64,000 bases of DNA from an uncultured Pelagibacteraceae bacterium (GTDB taxonomy: Bacteria; Pseudomonadota; Alphaproteobacteria; Pelagibacterales; Pelagibacteraceae): positions 1 to 64,000 of the forward strand of contig CACMZL010000002.1 in NCBI GenBank assembly GCA_902618205.1, read 5' to 3'. The notes under the pieces are model-generated. The model saw nothing but the letters and a program-made list of their open reading frames with translations. It did no database searches and was not told the origin of the DNA. Numbering within the stretch: the first letter of the stretch is position 1; each line of letters begins with the position of its first letter. A program made the position numbers and the translations under genes. This document shows, piece by piece, positions 17,542 to 25,636 of the stretch.

Positions 17542-18367
17542 AAAAAAAAAATCTGTAATTAAAAAAAAAAAATCAAGAACTTTAATTAAATCAAAATTTG
17601 ATAAAGATGTAAGTAAAGTAAAAAAAAATAAAATTTTAACTAAAACAAAAAAAGTTAAAGTCCAAAAAAAAAATATAAAAACTATTTCAAAATCAAAATC
17701 ATTAAAAACACAAAAAAAAGACGTTACTGAGACAAATTCTAATTTACTTCGTATACCTAAAAACAGTGAACAAAAACCTGAGATAAAAAAAGTAAAAAAA
17801 CAAGAAGTTGAAAAAAAAGAATATAAAATTAAAGATTATGTTGTTTATCCAAAACATGGAGTGGGTCAAATAACGGAGTATAAGAAAATGAATATAGGCG
17901 GAATCGATATCGAAACATATATTATTAAGTTTGAAAAAGATAAGGCGAATGGGATGGTGCCAGTAAATAAACAATCACATTTGAGACCTTTGGCAACAAT
18001 TAACCAGGTAAATAAATGCATCAGTATTTTAAAAAGTAAGCCAAAAATTAAAAGAAGTATGTGGAGTAGGAGAGCTCAGGAATATGAAGCAAAAATATCC
18101 TCAGGTAAAATTTATGAATTGGCTGAAGTAGTGAGAGATCTAAATAAAGGTGATGATTTAATGGTCGATCAATCTTATAGTGAAAGACAGTTATTTGAAA
18201 AAGCTTATGATAGAATTCTTACTGAATTTCAAATAATATTAAATCTAAGTATAGAGGATACTCAGAAAAAACTGGACAAAGCATTAAAGAGAAATCTAGA
18301 GAAGCAGGTTGTGAAAGTTGAGCAACAATCAACTCAAGAAGAAATTTCAGAAGAATTATCCAAATAA
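17498..18367 (+). CDS. carD: CarD/CdnL-family RNA polymerase-binding regulator with lysine-rich N-terminal extension
   Basis: 289 residues against about 160-170 for ordinary CarD/CdnL. The CarD core begins near residue 109 ([20 protein letters not shown], the Tudor-like beta-subunit-binding domain) and continues through the helical DNA-binding part ([21 protein letters not shown], with its conserved Trp) to about 265. CarD stabilises promoter open complexes on the beta subunit. The first ~108 residues are roughly one-third lysine with almost no hydrophobic core, like a histone H1 tail. The ATG used lies 44 bases inside fdxA; in-frame TTG codons at 17513 and 17525 are alternatives but would keep most of the extension. 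Confidence 0.9.
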   Translation: MKKISLINTLKKTFKKKKSVIKKKKSRTLIKSKFDKDVSKVKKNKILTKTKKVKVQKKNIKTISKSKSLKTQKKDVTETNSNLLRIPKNSEQKPEIKKVKKQEVEKKEYKIKDYVVYPKHGVGQITEYKKMNIGGIDIETYIIKFEKDKANGMVPVNKQSHLRPLATINQVNKCISILKSKPKIKRSMWSRRAQEYEAKISSGKIYELAEVVRDLNKGDDLMVDQSYSERQLFEKAYDRILTEFQIILNLSIEDTQKKLDKALKRNLEKQVVKVEQQSTQEEISEELSK

Positions 18368-18402
18368 AAAACGCTCCCCACGCTAGCGCCATGAGAAGCG
18401 TT
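18366..18402 (-). terminator. Strand-specific intrinsic terminator of the 27-residue basic peptide gene
   Basis: Read on the minus strand, positions 18402-18390 (AACGCTTCTCATG) pair without a break with 18382-18370 (CGTGGGGAGCGTT), giving 13 base pairs including three G-U wobbles and a seven-base loop. A T run follows (18371-18366). On the plus strand those three wobbles become A-C mismatches, leaving only short pairing, so the hairpin works for the minus transcript. It starts 22 bases after the mini-gene's stop, and its T run overlaps the carD stop codon. Confidence 0.9.
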
Positions 18403-18424
18403 ATTTAATAAAAAGAATACTAAA

Positions 18425-18508
18425 CTATTTTCTTCTTTTCTTTTTAGCTTTTTTCTTAGCTTTTTTCTTAGTTTTCTTTTTAGCAGCTTTTTTTCTTCTT
18501 TTAGCCAT
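18425..18508 (-). CDS. 27-residue lysine/arginine-rich basic peptide (histone-tail-like)
   Basis: Frame of 27 codons ending in TAG. Apart from the initiator and one Thr the product consists only of Lys, Arg and Ala: MAKRRKKAAKKK, then KKKA-type repeats, then KKKRRK. It starts with a clear Shine-Dalgarno, AGGGAG (18519-18514), five bases before the ATG. Upstream are a perfect TTGACA -35 with 17-base spacing to TACAAA and a leader hairpin; downstream is a strong terminator. This full set of signals argues it is expressed as its own short mRNA. Composition suggests nucleic-acid or polyphosphate binding; I know no characterised homologue and assign no function. It lies convergent to carD, whose N-terminus has a similar lysine-rich character. 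Confidence 0.8.
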   Translation of the reverse strand: MAKRRKKAAKKKTKKKAKKKAKKKRRK

Positions 18509-18524
18509 CTTTAGCTCCCTTTTT

Positions 18525-18555
18525 TAATTACGAATCTTTATGATTCGTTTAATTA
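18525..18555 (-). promoter_or_regulatory. Leader stem-loop of the basic-peptide mRNA
   Basis: On the minus strand CGAATC (18547-18542) pairs with GATTCG (18536-18531) around a five-base loop. The stem continues, after a two-base bulge, with TAATTA (18555-18550) pairing TAATTA (18530-18525). With the predicted start point near 18553, the stem would sit at the extreme 5' end of the mRNA just before the Shine-Dalgarno, a position that can protect short mRNAs from decay. The protective role is inference. Confidence 0.6.
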
Positions 18556-18559
18556 CCTT

Positions 18560-18588
18560 TTTGTATTTTTTTTGAATAGTTATGTCAA
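18560..18588 (-). promoter_or_regulatory. Sigma-70-type promoter of the basic-peptide gene
   Basis: Minus strand TTGACA (18588-18583) is a perfect -35 element. A 17-base spacer leads to TACAAA (18565-18560), four of six matches to the -10 consensus. Transcription should start around 18553, about 45 bases ahead of the ATG. A perfect -35 with ideal spacing is worth noting in such AT-rich DNA because it needs G and C at fixed places. Confidence 0.68.
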
Positions 18589-18693
18589 TTACATAATTTT
18601 TTATAAATTTTTAAATTTTTTTCAAAAAAAATAAAAAAAATATTATTAAAAAAAGTTAAGTAAAATAAGGATTAATGAACAATTTTTTTTTTG

Positions 18694-20403
18694 TTATTTA
18701 TAAAGATTTTCGAAATTATTTTTATATTTGTTAATAATTTTATATCTTTTTAACTTTAATGTTGGAGTTAACATTCCATTTTCAATTGAGAATTTTTCTT
18801 TAACAACAAAAAATTTTTTAATGTTTTCTATTTTCGAAAGATTACTATTTAATTTATTGATCTCATTATGTATTTTTTCTTTTTCAATATTAGAAAATTC
18901 ATCATTTAAGACTATTAAGGCAACTAAATAAGGTTTATTGTCTCCATATACCAGGGCTTGATCAATAAATTCTATATTAACTAATTCATTTTCAATTTTA
19001 AGTGGAGAAATATTATCTCCTCCTGGAGTGATGAGAATATCTTTTTTTCTGTCAGTAATTTTTAAGAAATTATTTTCAATTACTCCAATATCTCCTGTAT
19101 GGAGCCAGCCGTTTATTAATACTTTTTTTGTCTCCTCTTCATTATTCCAATAACCCAACATTACATTTTCACCTTTTACCAATATTTCACCATCTTCTGC
19201 AATTTTTACCTCATTTCCCTTAAATGGTGGACCAACAGTATCTATTCTAATATCATCTATTGGATTGCAGCTTACTACTGGAGACGTCTCTGTTAAACCA
19301 TAGCCTTGTAGAGTTGGTAAACCAATAGCATTAAGAAAATATCCAACTTCTTTATCTAATGCACCTCCACCAGAGACAAATGTTTTAAGAGAACCGCCAA
19401 ATTGTGATTTTATTTTTTTTCTAACTATTTTCTCTAAAATACTATCCTGTATTTTTTCAAATAAATTTAATTTTTCTTTTTTTATTTTTTTTAGACCTAA
19501 TTCTAACATTTTAAATATTAACTTTTTTTTCAATCCTGTAGCCTTTTTAAAACTTGAATTAATTTTCTGATAAAGATTTTGATAAAATCTTGGTACGGCC
19601 GTCATTATCTCTGGCGAACAATCAACCATATTTTTAACTAATTTATCGATGCTTTCAGCATAAAAAATTCTAGCAGCTACAGTAATTTGTACAAATTGAA
19701 CAGTATGCTCATAAGAATGAGAAAGTGGAAGCCATGTAAGGAACCTGGGCTGCTCTTTAGATAATAATGGTTTTAGAATTTCTATTGCACCTTCACAATT
19801 ATTTAAGATGCCTCCATGACTTAAAATCACACCTTTAGGATTTCCTTGTGTACCAGAAGTATAAATTATACAAGATGGATCTTTTCTTGAGGCTAGAGAT
19901 TTATGAAATGGTAAATCTTTTTTATTATTATTTTGGATTAAGTCTTCTAAATTAGTATATTCAACTTCTACATTAGGTAATTTTTCAAAAGAAAATAATT
20001 TTTTTATAAATTTTTTATCCTTAATGATGTTTTTTAATTTATTAAATTGTTCAATGTTTGAGACAAAAATTATACTTGGAGTGCAGTCATTAAGAATATA
20101 ATCGTAGTCATTTTCTGCATAAGTTGTGTAAGCTGGAACAGTTATACCGTCTGACAACATGATAGATAAGTCTGAAATAAACCATTCAGGTCTATTTTCA
20201 GAAATTAACAAACATCTATCACCTTTAGATATTACTTTTTTTAATTCGAAAGAAACTAAATTAATAAGATCATGTGTTTCCTGCCAAGAATAATTTTTTC
20301 TTTTATCACCTAAAGTTGATAATAAAATTTGGTCTTTATTGATCTGTTTTCTAAATTGATCAAAGAATAATTCAGTTAAATTGTTAATTTGTTTTAAGTT
20401 CAT
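18694..20403 (-). CDS. Long-chain acyl-CoA synthetase (AMP-forming)
   Basis: 569 residues using the ATG at 20403. A longer frame would start at a TTG at 20421, inside the tRNA-Leu gene, and is rejected. The adenylation P-loop is CIIYTSGTQGNPKGVILSHG. The block LQGYGLTETSPVVSCNP, the Asp of WLHTGDIG and the hinge ITDRKKDILITPGGDNISP match long-chain fatty acid CoA ligases. It activates fatty acids with ATP and CoA, usually at the inner face of the membrane. The C-terminal catalytic lysine region (TPTLKLKRYKI) is present. The chain-length preference is not visible. Confidence 0.92.
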   Translation of the reverse strand: MNLKQINNLTELFFDQFRKQINKDQILLSTLGDKRKNYSWQETHDLINLVSFELKKVISKGDRCLLISENRPEWFISDLSIMLSDGITVPAYTTYAENDYDYILNDCTPSIIFVSNIEQFNKLKNIIKDKKFIKKLFSFEKLPNVEVEYTNLEDLIQNNNKKDLPFHKSLASRKDPSCIIYTSGTQGNPKGVILSHGGILNNCEGAIEILKPLLSKEQPRFLTWLPLSHSYEHTVQFVQITVAARIFYAESIDKLVKNMVDCSPEIMTAVPRFYQNLYQKINSSFKKATGLKKKLIFKMLELGLKKIKKEKLNLFEKIQDSILEKIVRKKIKSQFGGSLKTFVSGGGALDKEVGYFLNAIGLPTLQGYGLTETSPVVSCNPIDDIRIDTVGPPFKGNEVKIAEDGEILVKGENVMLGYWNNEEETKKVLINGWLHTGDIGVIENNFLKITDRKKDILITPGGDNISPLKIENELVNIEFIDQALVYGDNKPYLVALIVLNDEFSNIEKEKIHNEINKLNSNLSKIENIKKFFVVKEKFSIENGMLTPTLKLKRYKIINKYKNNFENLYK

Positions 20404-20411
20404 GTATTTAT

Positions 20412-20498
20412 TGGTGGGCAAAGAGAGAATCGAACTCTCACAGTATTGCTACTATTGGATTTTGAGTCCAACGCGTCTACCAGTTCCGCCATTCGCCC
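20412..20498 (-). tRNA. tRNA-Leu (anticodon CAA)
   Basis: A class II tRNA on the minus strand. Acceptor GGGCGAA (20498-20492) pairs with TTTGCCC (one G-T). The D arm contains GCGGAACTGGTAGACGC. The anticodon stem TTGGA/TCCAA encloses CTCAAAA, giving anticodon CAA, which reads UUG leucine codons. A long variable arm and a T arm GAGAGTTCGATTCTCTC follow, then discriminator A and encoded CCA (20414-20412). It ends nine bases before the ATG of the acyl-CoA synthetase, so the two may share a transcript. Confidence 0.97.
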
Positions 20499-20563
20499 AC
20501 TTATTTTTAGTTTCATAGAATATAAATAATAGTATTAAAACACTATTTATATTAAAAGAAAAT

Positions 20564-21172
20564 ATGTTTAAGGAACTATTTAACAAAACAATTAAACTCG
20601 CAGGACATAAAAATTCTAAAAAAATTTTAGGATTTATATCTTTTATTGAAAGTTTCATATTTCCTATTCCGCCAGATGTTCTAATTATTCCAATGACTAT
20701 TGCCGATAGACAAAGATGGATCAAGATAGCAATTATTGCCACGATAGGATCAGTTTTAGGAGCATGTTTGGGATATTTCATAGGACATGTTTTTTTCAAT
20801 GAAATTGGAATTAAGATTTTTGAGCTTTACGGTGTAGATAATACTTCATTTTTAAAAGATAAAATTTCATCAGATGGAGGGGTTTTTGCATGGGCAACGT
20901 TGTTGGCTATAGCGGGTTTTACGCCCATCCCATTTAAATTACTTACAATAACAAGTGGGTTTGTTCAATTTAATATTTTCTATTTTATAATTGTCTCCTT
21001 ACTAACGAGAGGATCTAGATTTTTTATAATAGCTTTCTTAGTTGGAAATTTTGGTCCAGCTATGAAAACAATAATTGAAAAAAAGCTGCTTAAAATTTCA
21101 ATTATAATCTCAATTGTATTAATAGTATTTGCTTTTTTAATTTATAAATTTTTACAGAACTTTATGAGCTAA
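20564..21172 (+). CDS. YqaA/DedA-type SNARE-associated membrane protein
   Basis: 202 residues with four or five membrane segments. The pattern FIESFIFPIPPDVLIIPM near residue 30 and FTPIPFKLLTITSGF near 120 is that of the YqaA branch of the DedA/VTT superfamily. Members are thought to act as lipid scramblases or flippases or in membrane homeostasis; the substrate here is unknown. It heads a tight plus-strand run with dsbB (two bases apart) and coq7, all membrane or quinone linked. It starts 66 bases from the divergent tRNA-Leu. Confidence 0.88.
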   Translation: MFKELFNKTIKLAGHKNSKKILGFISFIESFIFPIPPDVLIIPMTIADRQRWIKIAIIATIGSVLGACLGYFIGHVFFNEIGIKIFELYGVDNTSFLKDKISSDGGVFAWATLLAIAGFTPIPFKLLTITSGFVQFNIFYFIIVSLLTRGSRFFIIAFLVGNFGPAMKTIIEKKLLKISIIISIVLIVFAFLIYKFLQNFMS

Positions 21173-21173
21173 A

Positions 21174-21647
21174 ATGAATTTTATTTTAAAAAGAAAAAAT
21201 ATTTATTTATTAATTTTTATATACTCAATAATTTCTATATTGTCCGCAATCTATATTGAAAAAGTTCTTGGGTATTTACCTTGTAAATTATGTATTTATC
21301 AAAGAATTCCTTTTTTAGTAGCGATCTTCATTTGTTTTTTGGGATATAATTATTTTAAATCTGATAGAATATTAATTGCTCTAATCATTACATTCACACT
21401 AAGCAGTTCTCTTGCAGGATATCATTTTGGTATAGAAAATGGCATTTTTGATGAATATGCTGGTTGTACAAACACAAACATAAATATCACGGATAAAGAA
21501 AAAATAATCGAAAGTCTTGGAATCGTTAAAAATTGTAAAGATGTAGAGTTTACTATTTTAGGCATATCTTTATCTGGATTGAATTTTTTATCATCTTTAC
21601 TAATTGTATTATTTTCGCTAAGAGCTCTTGTTTATGAAAAAGACTAA
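21174..21647 (+). CDS. dsbB: DsbB-family disulfide bond formation protein
   Basis: 157 residues with four membrane helices. The quinone-reducing pair is in LPCKLCIYQRIP (CxxC) after the first helix, as in DsbB. The second periplasmic loop contains AGCTNTN and KNCKD, supplying the second cysteine pair. DsbB re-oxidises the periplasmic thiol oxidase DsbA and passes electrons to ubiquinone, which fits the next gene, a ubiquinone biosynthesis hydroxylase. It starts two bases after the yqaA-like stop and overlaps coq7 by 14 bases. No dsbA is present in this window. Confidence 0.9.
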   Translation: MNFILKRKNIYLLIFIYSIISILSAIYIEKVLGYLPCKLCIYQRIPFLVAIFICFLGYNYFKSDRILIALIITFTLSSSLAGYHFGIENGIFDEYAGCTNTNINITDKEKIIESLGIVKNCKDVEFTILGISLSGLNFLSSLLIVLFSLRALVYEKD

Positions 21648-22167
21648 CAAGAAAAAATTAGAAGAATTTATTAGAGTTGATCACGCAGGTGAAAGAGGTG
21701 CAATTAAAATATATGAAGGTCAACTTTTAGCACTGAAAACTTTTAAAAAGGATCCTGAACTATTAAAATTAGTTGAAGAAATGAGAGAACATGAGCAAGA
21801 ACATAGTGATTTTTTTGAAAATGAAATCAGAGAAAGAAATATAAAACCAACTAAATTTTTACCACTATGGGATTTATTGGGAGTAGGTTTAGGTTTCGGA
21901 TCAACAATATTAGGAAAAAAGGCAGCAATGCTGTGTACAGCCTCTGTAGAGGAAGTAATTGATAAACATTACCAAAGTCAAATAGATCAATTACAAGATG
22001 ATGAGAAAAAACTCAGAGAAAAAATTAAAAAATTTAGAGCTGATGAGCTAGAACATAAGGATATTGCATATGAGCACGGCGCAACAAAAAAAGGATTATA
22101 TTCAGTAATGGATAAAATTATTAAAACTGGCTCAAAAATTGCTATAAATATCTCTGAAAAAATTTAA
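21634..22167 (+). CDS. coq7: Demethoxyubiquinone hydroxylase (Coq7/UbiF type)
   Basis: 177 residues from the ATG at 21634; a TTG two codons earlier is less likely. Di-iron ligands typical of Coq7 are visible: FIRVDHAGERGAIKIYEGQ (first Glu), EMREHEQEHSDFFE (ExxH), TASVEEVIDKHYQSQI and RADELEHKDIAYEHG (ExxH). It hydroxylates the demethoxyubiquinone ring at the inner membrane in ubiquinone synthesis; partners ubiE and ubiB lie 10 kb away in this window. Its stop interlocks by four bases (TTAA) with the convergent HNH gene. Confidence 0.94.
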   Translation: MKKTNKKKLEEFIRVDHAGERGAIKIYEGQLLALKTFKKDPELLKLVEEMREHEQEHSDFFENEIRERNIKPTKFLPLWDLLGVGLGFGSTILGKKAAMLCTASVEEVIDKHYQSQIDQLQDDEKKLREKIKKFRADELEHKDIAYEHGATKKGLYSVMDKIIKTGSKIAINISEKI

Positions 22168-22736
22168 CTAGGATCTAATTCCACATCCCAATATAAATAA
22201 TCCATCCAACTGCTGTGTAGAAAATTAGGAGGAAAATTCTTCCCATTTCTATGAAGATCTTCTGTTGTTGGTTGAAAAGGCCATTGATTTAACTTCATTC
22301 CAGAATTTTTTAGCAATCTTCCACCTTTTTTTACATTACATGCTGAGCAAGCAGTAACAACATTTTCCCAATCAGTTTTCCCTCCTTTTGATCTTGGAAG
22401 AAGATGGTCAAAAGTTAGCTCCTCACTACTTCCACAATATTGACAACTGAACTTATCCCTTAAGAAAACGTTAAACCTTGTGAAATTTGGATTTGAACGA
22501 GGCTTTATAAAAGATTTTAATGCAATAACACTCGGTAACTGCATAGAGAATGATGGGCTTCTTATCATTCTATCATAATGACTTACAATTGAGACTCTAT
22601 CTAAAAATACAGATTTGATAGCATCTTGCCATGACCATAATGATAAAGGATAATAACTTAATGGTCTATAATCTGCGTTAAGAACTAGAGCTGGACATTT
22701 TTCAAGTGAAAGGTTTTCATTGATCATCAAAGTCAT
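22164..22736 (-). CDS. HNH endonuclease family protein
   Basis: 190 residues. A zinc-binding HNH motif occupies about residues 95-145: FSCQYCGS, LTFDHLLPRSKGGKTDWENV, then TACSACNVKKGG, i.e. two CxxC pairs, the catalytic His of DH and an Asn. The N-terminal ~90 residues (ALVLNADYRPLSYYPLSLWSW) match the conserved region of a widespread alphaproteobacterial HNH protein of unknown role. It could be a nicking or structure-specific nuclease; there are no mobile-element or toxin partners nearby. An in-frame ATG three codons downstream is an alternative start. Confidence 0.87.
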   Translation of the reverse strand: MTLMINENLSLEKCPALVLNADYRPLSYYPLSLWSWQDAIKSVFLDRVSIVSHYDRMIRSPSFSMQLPSVIALKSFIKPRSNPNFTRFNVFLRDKFSCQYCGSSEELTFDHLLPRSKGGKTDWENVVTACSACNVKKGGRLLKNSGMKLNQWPFQPTTEDLHRNGKNFPPNFLHSSWMDYLYWDVELDPS

Positions 22737-22794
22737 AATTATTTAATATATTATATATTAACATTAATCAATGTAACAAAAAAATTAATTATCT

Positions 22795-23451
22795 TTAAGA
22801 ATTAAAATTGTTTATGATAAATTTTAAAGCATTGCTTGAGGCTTCCACTGGTATATGATGGTCGCAGTCTTTTATTATTAAAGTTTCTATACTAATATTG
22901 TTTCGCGTAAAAAAATCTTTTGCTTCCAATAAATTGTAGGGTGGAACTATTTCATCTTTTTCACCATGAATTAATAAAGTTTTTGTTTTAGAAATTAATC
23001 TTAAACTAAGATCCTCTTTATCTATAATCTTTCCAGAAAATCCAACAATACAATTAAATGGATCTTCAGAAGTTAAGCCCAAGTTTATTGACATCATGCA
23101 ACCCTGACTAAATCCAGATAAACATATCTTTGAATTTTCCAAATTATATTCTGCTTTAACTTCTTCAATGTATTTTCTTAATTTATTTTCAGCTTTTTTT
23201 ACTTCATTTAAAATATAATTTTTATCATTTGTTTCTAAATCAAACCATTGATAACCAATCGGATTAATTTTACATGGTTCATGTCCATTGGGACACAAGA
23301 ATAATGTATTGGTTAAAAATCTTTTCCAATTCAGAGTTAACATGCTTATATCTTTTCCATCTCCACCATATCCATGAAGTAGAATTACTGCATTTTTGAT
23401 GTCAGACCCATTTTCAGGTTTTATAATTGTTGATTCAAGGCAAAATGTCAT
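22795..23451 (-). CDS. Alpha/beta hydrolase, phospholipase/carboxylesterase type
   Basis: 218 residues of the alpha/beta-hydrolase fold (Abhydrolase_2). The oxyanion strand is VILLHGYGGDGKDI, the nucleophile elbow is LSGFSQGCMMS (GFSQG Ser), the acid is the Asp in LIHGEKDEIVPP, and the His is in IKDCDHHIPVEA. Enzymes of this type cleave short acyl esters or thioesters in the cytosol. It is a single gene with 58- and 49-base gaps on its sides. No signal peptide is present. Confidence 0.9.
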   Translation of the reverse strand: MTFCLESTIIKPENGSDIKNAVILLHGYGGDGKDISMLTLNWKRFLTNTLFLCPNGHEPCKINPIGYQWFDLETNDKNYILNEVKKAENKLRKYIEEVKAEYNLENSKICLSGFSQGCMMSINLGLTSEDPFNCIVGFSGKIIDKEDLSLRLISKTKTLLIHGEKDEIVPPYNLLEAKDFFTRNNISIETLIIKDCDHHIPVEASSNALKFIINNFNS

Positions 23452-23500
23452 AGATAAGTAATTATGTTTTTTTATTTTAAAAAGAAACTAAAATCAAAGT

Positions 23501-23701
23501 ATGATTTCTGAAATATTTGTTAAAATTGCAGCGATTGTTTTGCTTGCAGCTGTGGCTGTAGTCTTAATTCTTGGAATTAGAACTCTTTTTAAGGGAGATG
23601 GAGATAAAAAAACATCAAACAAATTAATGCAGCTAAGAGTTTTACTGCAATTTGTTGCTATAATTGTGCTCGTAGCATTAGCTTACTTTTATAAGAATTA
23701 A
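23501..23701 (+). CDS. Twin-transmembrane HIG1-domain-like small protein
   Basis: 66 residues with two membrane helices separated by a short basic loop (RTLFKGDGDKKTSNKLMQLRV). The loop and the second-helix start resemble the HIG1 (hypoxia-induced) domain of small alphaproteobacterial twin-helix proteins related to mitochondrial Rcf1, which associate with respiratory complexes. It stands alone, divergent from the esterase. Its stop interlocks by four bases (TTAA) with the convergent thioredoxin gene. The respiratory link is from the family, not from this context. Confidence 0.82.
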   Translation: MISEIFVKIAAIVLLAAVAVVLILGIRTLFKGDGDKKTSNKLMQLRVLLQFVAIIVLVALAYFYKN

Positions 23702-24228
23702 TTTAATTCATTTAACCAATTTAAAAATTCATCACTATTAAAATCTATTGAACCAACTATTCTTGCAAACTCATAACCATCTTTGTCAATAAATAATGTT
23801 GTTGGTAGTCCTCTTAATTTTAAATTTTTTGCGATTCCCGCGCCATCACCAACAAAAACTTGTAATTCTTCTATAAGCAGGTCATCAAAAAACTTCTTAG
23901 ATGTACTAATATTTTCTCCACCTATATTTATTGGGATAATCTTTATTTTTTTTTCATCCTTAAGTATTTGAAGATTGTTTAAAGATGGCATTTCCTCTCT
24001 ACAAGGAGCGCACCATGTTGCCCAAAAATTCAAAATAATTAATTCAGATTTAAAATCTTTCAAATTAACTTTGTTTCCAGCCTCATTTAAAAAGTCAAAA
24101 AACTTAATTTTTTGTTTTTCCTCATAGATTATTAGATTTTTTATATTTGGCGCTTCTATTGAATATGAAGAGCTAAATGATATGAAGTAAAGAAATATTA
24201 TTTTAATGGATATAAATATAAATTTCAT
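23698..24228 (-). CDS. TlpA/ResA-like thiol-disulfide reductase
   Basis: 176 residues. An N-terminal signal sequence or anchor (about 1-24, IIFLYFISFSSSYSIEA) precedes a thioredoxin fold with the redox motif FWATWCAPCREEMPSL at about residues 70-85 and the cis-Pro region GLPTTLFIDKDG. TlpA-type proteins reduce disulfides in the periplasm, often for cytochrome c or cytochrome oxidase assembly. It is a single gene divergent from argH by 19 bases; the two must share a very compact promoter region. Confidence 0.9.
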   Translation of the reverse strand: MKFIFISIKIIFLYFISFSSSYSIEAPNIKNLIIYEEKQKIKFFDFLNEAGNKVNLKDFKSELIILNFWATWCAPCREEMPSLNNLQILKDEKKIKIIPINIGGENISTSKKFFDDLLIEELQVFVGDGAGIAKNLKLRGLPTTLFIDKDGYEFARIVGSIDFNSDEFLNWLNELN

Positions 24229-24247
24229 AGATTAATAATTAAATAAC

Positions 24248-25636
24248 ATGAGTAAAAATAAAAACAATAAACCAATTTGGGGTACAAGAATTAAGAAAAA
24301 TGCCTCAACTTTATTTAAAAAAGTTGGTGGCTCATTACCAATAGATAAAAGACTATTTAAAGAAGATATCGAGGGATCAATTGCTCATGTCGAAATGCTT
24401 CACAAGCAGAAAATTATAAATTTCAGAATAAAAAATAAAATAATTTGGGGATTAAAGAGAATTAAAAATGAAATTATAAAGAAAAAGTTTAATTTTAATT
24501 ATGATCTAGAGGATATTCATATGAATATAGAAAATAGATTATTTGAACTTATTGGTGATGATGCTGGATATGTTCATACTGCTAGATCTAGAAATGATCA
24601 AGTAATTACCGACCTTAAATTATGGTTAAAAGAAGCAACAAAAAAAATAATAATTTTATTAGATAATACAAATTCAAATATTCTAAATCTTGCACAAAAA
24701 AATGTTAGAACAATTATGCCAGGATTTACACATTTAAAAAATGCACAACCATTATCTTTAGCACATTATCTACTAGCATATGTTGAAATGTTTAAGAGAG
24801 ATAAGAAAAAATTTAAGAATAATTTAGAATTTTTAGATGAAAATCCTTTAGGTGTAGGTGCTTTATCTGGCACTTCTTTTAAAATTGACAGAAATTATAC
24901 CTCAAAAAAACTTAAATTTAAAAAACCAACAAACAATTCTGTAGATACTGTATCTGATAGAGATTTTGTATTAGACTTTCTATATTCTTCTCTAGCTTGT
25001 TCTTTACACATTTCTAGAATTGCTGAAGAACTCATAATTTGGAATTCAGATGCATTCAATATGATAACTTTGAATGATAAATTAGTGACCGGTTCTTCAA
25101 TAATGCCACAAAAAAAGAATCCTGACCCATTAGAATATTTAAGAGGTAAAACTGGAATATTTATTGGAAATATCAATTCTATGATTTCAATATTAAAAGG
25201 TTTGCCTTTATCATATTTTAAAGATCTACAGGATGACAAAGAAATTGTTTTTAAAACAAATGATCAATTAAAAATATCACTATCATTGTTGAATGATGTA
25301 ATAAAAAATTTGATAATAAATAAAAAAAGTATGCTATCCCTTGCGGAAAAAGGATTTACTACAGCTACAGATTTATCTGATTACATTGTAAGAGAACTTG
25401 GATACCCATTTAGAAAGGCATACATACTTACAGCAAAAATAATTAATTTAGCAGAAAAAAAAAATAAAAAACTTCACGAATTAGAATTGAAAGAAATAAA
25501 TCAAATTGAGCCAAAACTAACATTGAATGTTTATAAAATACTAAATCTTGAAAATTCAGTTAATTCAAAAAAATCATATGGCGGAACTTCTTTTGAGAAT
25601 GTCAAGAAAATGATAAAAAAAGCAAAAAATGGGTAA
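24248..25636 (+). CDS. argH: Argininosuccinate lyase
   Basis: 462 residues, standard length. Family signatures are HTARSRNDQV near residue 115 and the fumarase/lyase superfamily loop TGSSIMPQKKNPDPLE near 285; the catalytic His-containing GFTHLKNAQPLSLAHY is also present. It splits argininosuccinate into arginine and fumarate, the final step of arginine synthesis. It is first in an argH-lptM-lysA run typical of proteobacteria. Its last eight bases overlap the small lipoprotein gene. Confidence 0.97.
   Translation: MSKNKNNKPIWGTRIKKNASTLFKKVGGSLPIDKRLFKEDIEGSIAHVEMLHKQKIINFRIKNKIIWGLKRIKNEIIKKKFNFNYDLEDIHMNIENRLFELIGDDAGYVHTARSRNDQVITDLKLWLKEATKKIIILLDNTNSNILNLAQKNVRTIMPGFTHLKNAQPLSLAHYLLAYVEMFKRDKKKFKNNLEFLDENPLGVGALSGTSFKIDRNYTSKKLKFKKPTNNSVDTVSDRDFVLDFLYSSLACSLHISRIAEELIIWNSDAFNMITLNDKLVTGSSIMPQKKNPDPLEYLRGKTGIFIGNINSMISILKGLPLSYFKDLQDDKEIVFKTNDQLKISLSLLNDVIKNLIINKKSMLSLAEKGFTTATDLSDYIVRELGYPFRKAYILTAKIINLAEKKNKKLHELELKEINQIEPKLTLNVYKILNLENSVNSKKSYGGTSFENVKKMIKKAKNG

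Noticed and set aside
18590..18693. Long A/T homopolymer stretch beyond the mini-gene promoter
   Set aside because: Low-complexity AT-rich spacer with no frame, stem or repeat that I can support beyond the promoter at its edge.
20404..20421. Six-codon N-terminal extension of the acyl-CoA synthetase from a TTG
   Set aside because: The TTG lies inside the tRNA-Leu 3' end; the ATG at 20403 gives a normal family start.
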